Assembly (NCBI GenBank): GCA_022494885.1
Contig: JAGVSM010000504.1
Span: 186,001 to 250,000, forward strand
DNA from: Micrasema longulum
Taxonomy: Eukaryota > Arthropoda > Insecta > Trichoptera > Brachycentridae
Direction: 5' to 3'
DNA length: 64,000 nucleotides
How positions within the stretch are numbered: the stretch's first letter is position 1; every line of letters begins with the position of its first letter. Below are positions 57,005-64,000 of the stretch, one piece after another. Below the pieces are notes generated by a model. The model did no database searches and was not told the origin of the DNA. It saw nothing but the letters and a program-made list of their open reading frames with translations. The position numbers and the translations under genes are program-made.

Positions 57005-57095
57005 ATTTTTATTTTTAGCATTCTTCAATAATATGCATGCTTCCACGTTCGATTATGTTATATCCCAACTCAACACAGGGCTCTTGGCCTCATAG
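57005..57095 (-). repeat. Dispersed repeat K, copy 2
   Basis: Reversed: TTGAGTTGGGATATAACATA, ATCGAACGTGGAAGCATGCA, matching 476-580. Confidence 0.6.
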
Positions 57096-57357
57096 AGTTA
57101 GGGATAAGTAATTTGATCTTTTTTGTAATATGTATAATATATGTATAAGTTTTCAGATCTTTTGACATTAAAATTAAAAAAATAAAAATCTGGGAGCTTC
57201 TTTTTAATTACATAATAAGGTTTTCATAATACTATGCGTGATTTAGCATCCTTAGAGTAATATTACGCCGCCGGCTAACAGAGTCGCCCATACTGACAAA
57301 AACCGTTCTATGATTTTTAACTACGAAGTAAGCTACAGTTTACAGAAATACAACGGG

Positions 57358-57480
57358 CCGTATGTACTCAGGTCGAGAATTGCAAGCGCAAACCGAAACC
57401 GTCCGTTACACGTTTGTTGTTAAACTAAAAACTTAACCAAAAATTTAGAACGCTTTTGTTCTATGCAATTGAAGTGTCCA
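57358..57480 (+). repeat. Dispersed repeat L, copy 2
   Basis: GCGCAAACCGAAACCGTCCG, TTACACGTTTGTTGTTAAAC and TTTTGTTCTATGCAATTGAA match 8336-8452 reversed; one frame reads KRKPKPSVTRLLLN then a stop and FRTLLFYAIE. Confidence 0.55.
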
Positions 57481-57769
57481 GACAGCTCGGTTGATGTATT
57501 CCTACAGCAAAGAGTGTTATACAAAATAAAAATAATTAGCTTACTTTTCGAAAGATGAAACTTACTGATAGAGTAATAATGTCTTGTTTCTCTAAGATAA
57601 TAATTATTTCTTTGTTCCTTTTTTTCTTATATTATCTTGTTTACAATATGTAAATTATGTCGTTTTGAACATACTTTTTACATATTAATGTAATGAACTG
57701 TTTATATACCAATCCATGAAGGTTTATTTAATTCCTGTCGATTGGTTTACATATTTATTTTTTAAATAA

Positions 57770-58235
57770 TATTTTTCTTCTTACTCCGCCATATTCCCTC
57801 CACTGCTGGATAAAGGCCCCTTCAAAACGTCTCCATTCCTTCCTATTACCCGCTTTCATCATTCATGTTTTACCGGCAGTAGAGGCGATGTCATCGATCC
57901 ATCTTTTCTGTGGCCTACCAACACTTCTTTTCTTTGCCCGTGGTCTCCACTTTATTATTCTCGGTGTCCACCTGCCATCATTTTGCCTCGCCAAGTGTCC
58001 TGCCCACTGCCATTTCAATTTTGCTGCACGATCCATGATATCCACGACTCTGGTTCGGCGCCTTATTTCTTCATTTCTTTCTCTGTCTCTTAGACACACA
58101 CCGAGCATCTGTCGTTCCATGGATTGTTGCGTACATTTTAATTTCTGGATACTTTTTTGTTTTACAGAATGGTTTCTAGTCCGTATGTTGTCACCGGCAA
58201 TATGAACGATTCATATAATTGTCTTTTTAAGCATA
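57770..58235 (-). pseudogene. RTE-type LINE polymerase C-terminus
   Basis: Minus strand: LYESFILPVTTYGLETI, then KYPEIKMYATIHGT, then an 85-codon open frame MERQMLGVCLRDRERNEEIR, RRTRVVDIMDRAAKLKWQWA, GHLARQNDGRWTPRIIKWRP and GRPQKRWIDDIASTAG. After one stop it continues RKEWRRFEGAF and QQWREYGG. ERxMLGVSLRDRxRNEEIRRRT - KWxWAGHxAR - RWxxxxxxWRPR - GRPxxRWxDD is diagnostic of RTE-type elements. It keeps most of its frame and is 5'-truncated. Confidence 0.9.
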
Positions 58236-58575
58236 TAGTGACTTCAACAATATTTTGAGTTTGTCTAAATTTTTGTAGACAATGACTGGATTCAACTCCC
58301 TGGGGAGCTGTTTTTATTAACATATTACAACAGAGATGAAAAACATTTAAGAGAAGGTAATATAGAAGTCCAGGCATCTACAGGGCTTACAAACATCAAC
58401 AGATGAAAGAATTGAAGGAATATAGATGTTCAAATATAGGCAGAATGGTGAATGTTACACAGTGTGTAAAGTGGCCACTTAAACCAGCCATTGACAGGTC
58501 ATAAGCTGTAAATGCCTGGTCTTCTATATTACCTTCTCTTAAATGTTCTTCATCTCTGTTGTAATATGTTAATAT
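58236..58575. mobile_element. MITE-1 copy with matched arms
   Basis: The outer left end CAACAATATTTTGAGTTTGT, TGACTGGATTCAACTCCCTG leads to the inner arm ATTACAACAGAGATGAAAAA, GAGAAGGTAATATAGAAGTC. The right arm GACTTCTATATTACCTTCTC-like sequence and TTCATCTCTGTTGTAATATG is its reverse complement (58490-58572). The loop holds GTGAATGTTACACAGTGTGT and CCAGCCATTGACAGGTCATA. It abuts the truncated RTE element at 58235. Confidence 0.8.
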
Positions 58576-58736
58576 AGTGACTTATTTATATTCAAAAATA
58601 TATTTTAGTTCGATTAAAATAAATACCAATTGATAAATCGAGCTTAAGGGTTTCTCTTTAAGCGGGAGCAAATTTTTACTCTTAGCGCATTGATGTCTAT
58701 TGAGCATAATTCAAAAACGCTCTGTAGTAGTTTGTT

Positions 58737-59112
58737 CAACAATATTTTAAGCATGTCTAAATGTTGTTGTCAATGCTGGATTAAGATAGAAATTTATTGA
58801 AACAGAGAGAAATTAGTTTTGAGAATGCAACACGGAAGACTAGGAATTTACAGGCCTTATGACTTCACCAGTCTACCTACCTATTCACCAGTCTACCTAT
58901 GTTTAAACACTGACATTTCCTTAACACTCTCAAAAGCCAATAAATAGAAGAGTTGAGGAAACGTGGATATTCAAATGTAGGCATCTTGGTTACACAGTGT
59001 GTAAAGTAGTCACTTAAATTAGCCGATGACATGTCATAAACCCTTTAAATGCCTAGACTTCCGTATTCCCTTCTAAAAAATGTTTTCCCTCCTTGTTGAA
59101 ATAAATTTCAAC
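58737..59112. mobile_element. MITE-1 copy
   Basis: Starts CAACAATATTTTAAGCATGT, runs through GACTAGGAATTTACAGGCCT, GGTTACACAGTGTGTAAAGT and AATGCCTAGACTTCCGTATT, and ends CTCCTTGTTGAAATAAATTT. A duplicated CACCAGTCTACCTAC unit lies at 58866-58900. Confidence 0.75.
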
Positions 59113-59185
59113 CTTTGTAGTATTTATTTATTCATTTCAACAGTAGGTAATATAATTAATGAAAAAGTAACATATCCCAAACTTC

Positions 59186-59262
59186 ATGGGACCAGAAGGC
59201 CGTGTGTTGCGAGAGATACAACATAACGTTAAGTGGAAGCGTACATATTTCAAAAATACCAT
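59186..59262 (+). repeat. Dispersed repeat K, diverged copy 3
   Basis: GAGAGATACAACATAACGTT and AAGTGGAAGCGTACATATTT align with AGCTGGGATACAACATAATA and AAGTGGAAGCATCCATATTA of copy 1. Confidence 0.45.
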
Positions 59263-60002
59263 ACAAAATAAAAATTATAACAAAAATAAAAATTCCATAT
59301 TACTATCTGAAACAACAGTAAGGACTGCATTTGTTTTACTAATAAAATTAGAAACAAAAGCACCTACTTTAATTGTTTAAATTCCTAGAACTTCAATGAC
59401 TAATTACCCGAGTGATATAATCATTACGAATGCTATATATATACGAGTATGTAACACGTTCAGTGCATATCCCCTGTTGCAGTTTTTAATTGATTTTACT
59501 CACCGCGCGGATACCTGATTTTATGGCTGAATATAATTTCCATTATTCAAATCGTATCGATTGCATCGACATGTAAAGATGGACCATTAATAATAAAATA
59601 TGCATCTTCTAACCGGGCGCATATAAGCGCGGCCTTTCAGATAGCCGGTAATTATTTTCCTATAAATATTAATCCAAAGCTAGATGAGGTTATGTTGCAA
59701 TCAGTCCATAGAGCGGATGGTTAGTTTTGTAACCACGTGAAGATCGATTCATCAATATCTGAGCTCATAATATTTGTTTGACTACACAAATTCCGTAAAC
59801 GTGTAACTAGTTATATTGACCAGGTATATTTTATACGTAAATGAGAAGACGGTAACCACTCGAGTGATTCTTACGTGGTATTTGTTATCACTAGATGAAA
59901 TCGTATGTACTCTGTTGCTATTTAAAATACAGGAATAGGTGAGTCAATATAGCATAAATTAGAGATAAAATTCCATTTTAAACACATTCCCAATACAAAA
60001 CA
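59263..60002. other. No gene seen
   Basis: Unique AT-rich DNA. Confidence 0.35.
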
Positions 60003-60146
60003 ATTATTATTAATATTTAAAGCATTAACACTGTGGTCAAACATTTTACTCAATGTTATTAAATATATATACATGACCACTTAAAGACTTTTCCATGTCT
60101 ACCGGTTTCGAGACGTACCCGTCTCTTCGTCAGGACACCGATTAAA
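60003..60146. repeat. Dispersed repeat O, copy 2
   Basis: Same order as 30845-30998: ATTAATATTTAAAGCATTAA, GTGGTCAAACATTTTACTCA, ACTTTTCCATGTCTACCGGT, then GAGACGTACCCGTCTCTTCG. It carries a seven-base extra (GTTTCGA region) and directly precedes MITE-2. Confidence 0.65.
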
Positions 60147-60150
60147 AATA

Positions 60151-60524
60151 CAGGGTGTTCTTTAAACCCTGTCACATCCGAAACCACGATGATCAGTATG
60201 AGCAAGAAGACATATTGGCACATTAAAATATTTTTTTAGAACGAATAAAATTTTACAAAATAAAATATTTAAGAAAACAAATGGTTGCTAACTTCTGCAG
60301 GAGAGAAACAAGGAGGAGGGAGGGGAGAGTCTGACACACCGTGAACCACGCGGCCGCGCCCCCCTCCCTTCTCCTCTGCAAAAGTAAGCAACCATTTGTT
60401 CTTTTTAATATTTTATTTTTACAAATTTTTTTGTTTTTTTTTTTTTTTTTAATATGCCAATATATCTTCTTACCCATACTGATCATCGTAGTTTCGGATG
60501 TGACAGGGTTTAAAGAACACCCTG
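60151..60524. mobile_element. MITE-2, complete copy with TA target duplication
   Basis: 374 bp with both ends intact: CAGGGTGTTCTTTAAACCCT on the left, and its exact reverse complement on the right (AGGGTTTAAAGAACACCCTG). The inverted arms run about 75 bp (CACATCCGAAACCACGATGA, AGTATGAGCAAGAAGACATA). TA lies on both sides (60149-60150 and 60525-60526), as for Tc1/mariner-mobilised MITEs. An inner inverted pair around ACAAATGGTTGCT is shared with the copy at 20627. No coding capacity. Confidence 0.9.
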
Positions 60525-60526
60525 TA

Positions 60527-60780
60527 TAATATTACCAATGAGGAGAAAAACAGAGTCTCAAAACGCATTGTACAAGCAATAAATGCTTTACACTAAGCTA
60601 TCCGAAGAAATAAACGAAATGAAAAGCCTTGAAATATTTCAAATCAATTTGAAAAAAAATACCGTCTTGATAAATTTTTATATAAATTGTGATGTTATTA
60701 AATGTTTATATTAGTTCTTAAGCTTTTATGAACTAACTTAATAAAGCGTCAATAAATAAATAAAATAAAATAAACGTATT
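60527..60780 (+). pseudogene. LINE-J 3' end
   Basis: ATTACCAATGAGGAGAAAAA, CAGAGTCTCAAAACGCATTG, then a broken frame, AAATGTTTATATTAGTTCTT, TGAACTAACTTAATAAAGCG and TAAA repeats match 3585-3840. MITE-2 sits immediately upstream. Confidence 0.8.
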
Positions 60781-63700
60781 ACGTAAAAACATCTGTACCA
60801 TAGTGATTTATGTAAAAGATTAGATATGTTCGTTTTCTTCAATTCAGGTAAATACCTCTCGTTCGACTTGTTGCTATCAGTTTAATTAGAATTGCTTATG
60901 TTACGACAAATCATGCAATCGATACTTCATTCGTCACGCTAAATGTAAAATAATTGGTTATGCTAAATGTATGTCTGATTGATTGAGTTTACTCACATCG
61001 CCGTAACTTAGATAAAAACGGAACGTTAAAAAATAAAATATCGTTTATGGATAAAAAGTGAAATCGTTGCGAAACGAAACGGTTCGTGTTCGCGGAAAAC
61101 ACGCCGTAGAAAATGCATTACGGAAATAGAACTTATATAATATGAGAAATTTTGCTTTGCTTTACGTAGATATTGCGTTCTAGGGGTTAGTACTCGTACA
61201 TAACCTTCATTTAACTAACCGATGTAGTAGCTTCTATTGTAATTCCCAGTGCTGTGAATAGTACAGCGACAATTTTCGTTCTTCGATACGTAATGTGAGG
61301 GATGGTCTCTCCTAATGTGGAATCCTTACAAATTAAAATCCTTTAATTGGATTTAGTAATCGCGCCGCAGCCCTACAAGGCCAGCTCAAGTTGTTGAACG
61401 TCTAGGAATCTTTAACCAGCTGGTAACGCCTTAGAAAACAAACGCTTTTTCTTCTGGTTTCAGAATAAACTCGCGTTGTCTAAACGGCCGACGGGCCGTC
61501 TCGAGCTTCCGCTTTCAGCAGTCTACTCGTGAGTGCCGGAGCGTATATGGATACCGAACCATTTGTTCCGATTGTTATCCTATATTACGAACTGAAAGGC
61601 GTGTCTTTGCTCCATTTTCCACAAATTCTGAAGATGCTCTGTATAATCTTCTGTAAACAGCCGTTTATTGCTGTTTTGATTTTGTCGGTTGAAACACCTT
61701 TTCAAACGCTGTAAATATTTGACGTGTTAACAGAACAATAAATAATAAATAGCTCCTATTTAAATATTTCTGTTCTGTAGCGTAGCTCATTAGCGTGTGA
61801 GCACGAGTGTCGTTTTCCGCTAGTCTATACAGAGTCTATCGGGGTCACTACCACCTTTTAAGTCAAGATGTCTTCTGTCTTCAGGGAGGTGGCGTCTTGA
61901 TGCTAATTGCCAGCTCCCGCTGACTTCTTTATTATCGTCTTTCGAAGATGGATGCAGGCAAAGCCTTTAACACAGTCGTTTTGAATGGTGTCTTAGTACA
62001 TACAAATATGTGCGTTTTTAAGTTTACGTGATTTGTTATCTTCTGCACAATGTGCTCATTATCTTTAGCGCATCCAAGTACTTAAGCGTTGAACTTCAAC
62101 GTAGGTATTTACTCCGATAAATATATTATATTGTTTCCCTGGTACATTATTGGTTACAATGTACTACCTACTTATCACTTAATTACACTACAGATATTCT
62201 GATAAAAAAAATAAACACTTTACTGTTATTTGAAGTTTATGTCCTAATAAAATCAATTTTATTTATTTGCTTTTTTTACCTTTTTTATGGTCACTTCTAT
62301 TTCTCCTTTTACTCGTATTATTATATGTTTATTCTGCTGTTATTTGTGTGGTTTATATTTAATTAATTCAATAATCATTTCAAATAGTAAATAGCCACAC
62401 TCTTCTACAGTGGTGACTTTGACAAAGGTAGGGAATCATCTCGTCTAGCTCTGATGTCATATTTCACGGTCGAGTACAATGTGAAGTTTTATTGCTTCGC
62501 GAGATTGAATGTCTCTTCAATAGTCATTTCTTGGGCAATAAAATTCTAAGTTGAGAAACTGTTCCGACTTGAATTTATTTTGGCTATAAATCAATACAAA
62601 GTCGTTTCGTGTGAATGTACGACATGTATCTTGAATTTGAGTATATTAAATGTTTAGATATATTTGATTGAATTATAGGTACAGGGTACATTATTATTTT
62701 TGCTGTCTGTATTTTAATCACACTTTGAAAAACTCTCAAATCTAACATTTCAATAGTTTTCAAAAATGTGTTTTTAATATTTCGCTGACTTAAGTATTTG
62801 CATCGAATTAATTAGTCAAGAAACAAGTATCTCAATATTAACATAGTTCTCATCCGCTGACCGACAAATTGGAAATGTCAACGGGAAATGCCATTTTAAT
62901 CGATCGTGTAAGTAAGTTTGTGAGAATATCTTTATATTTGTGATGTTTTCCCAAGAAGTTTCAAACACTCACACGATCTAGTTATCTAAACAAAACGCGA
63001 CACAAATATTCTGACCGAAGTATGCTCAGATATTCTACCATTTCGACGAAGTGAAAAACATGAAGAAATATATCTTCATCGCGTAGCGAATGATCTCTGT
63101 AAATATGAGATATGATTTCGCATCTGATGTTTCAAGTTATCAAGCCTTCCTCATACTTTTAATGATTCATTGAAGCTTTTAATGTTCATATCCCTAGTTA
63201 GTTATGGTCAATCGTTAACATTGTAGGGCTCGGTAATTATTGTCACAGGACGTTAAGCAACTTGGTAGCGAATGAAATTGATCGATTCTAGTTATCAGAT
63301 ATTCGTTTCTTAGTTATGAAAACAAGAGTAGGAACTCGTTTGCAATATTGACTGCAGTAAGCTAGGCGCGCTTTGCATACCTTTATCCACGATATTATAT
63401 AAGTCATCATACTTTATAAATATGCTATATCTGACCTTCTCGGTATGCGATCAATTTATAATAACAATTATGAACTGTTTCACCGTCTCGCATTCGAGAA
63501 ACAGGCATCCCGTCGCTAGATTTGTTGTCAATACATTATTTTTATCATCGGTAGTAAAGATATGGTTTCTAATTAAGCAGAAATAAAATGCTGTTGGTTA
63601 TTCAATATTACGTGTATTGATATAATTTTTATTTTTTTATCTCATAAATTTATATTTTATTAGTAAATTTTGCATAAATTACAAATATTTATTTTCTGTG

Positions 63701-64000
63701 TTAAAAAAACCCGTATATCTTGGTGCCTGTGGTGTGCGATTGATCTTTGTGTAGAGTTTCAGAAATTAAAATATTGAGGTACATATGTTTTCACCTTTTT
63801 TATGTTTTTTAAATCTTAAATGTACTCCTGTTTCAATTGTATAATTAGTCCTTCATTTCATTTTGATATCTTCGTTGCTTGTGAAAAAGATATACGAGTA
63901 AATGAACATATAAATTCATTTGTGGTAATATTTTTGTTTTTAACGCCATAACTACCGAGTTGTTGGTTTTCCTAAAGTTTCACATTTTTCGTACAAAGGA
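60781..64000. other. No confirmed gene; weak exon candidate at 61464-61528
   Basis: TTTTTCTTCTGGTTTCAG before 61464 and GTGAGTGCC after 61528 frame 65 GC-rich bases open in two frames (NKLALSKRPTGRLELPLSAV in one). The phase-0 reading does not look like the missing outspread PH part. The surrounding 61.2-61.9 kb is GC-richer than average. The last 2 kb of the window are AT-rich with nothing recognised. Confidence 0.25.

Noticed and set aside
57888..58205. 105-codon plus frame
   Set aside because: It is the antisense shadow of the RTE polymerase fragment on the minus strand.
1..64000. A bacterial-style operon, CRISPR array or phage defence system
   Set aside because: No consecutive long frames, ribosome binding sites or regular spaced repeats exist; the sequence has eukaryotic introns, SINEs and LINEs.

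Overview
This is a eukaryotic nuclear window, AT-rich and almost entirely intronic or intergenic. There is no operon, rRNA cluster, CRISPR array or phage-like gene block. Insect origin is likely: one exon reads as the pleckstrin-homology (PH) start of insect outspread / vertebrate MPRIP, the retroelement proteins are of the Jockey, CR1 and RTE-like kinds common in insect genomes, and there are several tRNA-derived SINE families. The order cannot be fixed from sequence alone.

Host gene. Two plus-strand exons with good splice sites share a compatible reading phase. 36059-36231 has a pyrimidine tract and CAG before it and GTAAGT after it, and encodes a charged, Ser/Thr/Asn-rich 57-codon segment. 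45060-45125 has TTTTTTTTCCAG before it and GTAAGT after it, and encodes [15 protein letters not shown] plus seven more residues, the first strands of the outspread/MPRIP PH domain. An 8.8 kb intron separates them. I read them as consecutive exons of an outspread-like cytoskeletal adaptor gene; most of the window is then its introns. The rest of the PH domain was not found downstream, so the next intron probably runs past the window end. Two GC-rich, CpG-rich islands (about 12.4-12.7 kb and 32.1-33.4 kb) could be promoters or first exons. The second holds a 48-codon ORF with a strong start context and one predicted membrane segment.

Mobile DNA. Family letters are local to this report. LINE fragments, all 5'-truncated and broken, lie at 1-215, 3.1-4.2, 6.2-6.9, 18.2-18.9, 22.9-23.3, 25.6-26.1, 28.0-28.4, 30.0-30.3, 31.1-32.0, 35.3-36.0, 36.4-37.0, 38.5-38.9, 42.3-43.1, 53.2, 55.6, 57.8-58.2 and 60.5-60.8 kb. 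The best preserved (31065-31985, minus) still shows the YADD polymerase motif. DNA transposons include an internally deleted hAT copy with near-matching 8-bp target duplications (44093-44953), a mariner-type transposase remnant (39455-39721), a TA-flanked MITE family (20627-20940 and 60151-60524), a long-inverted-repeat MITE family with at least eight copies, and two single foldback elements (18991-19168, 48640-48873). At least four tRNA-derived SINE families (A-D) are scattered through the window. Several other short dispersed repeats recur two or three times without an obvious class.

I found no coherent new multi-gene system. The most useful observations are the two host exons with young-looking insertions beside their acceptors, a near-perfect 89-nt hairpin at 743-831, the small membrane ORF at 33239, and several repeat families that can be reconstructed from copies inside the window.
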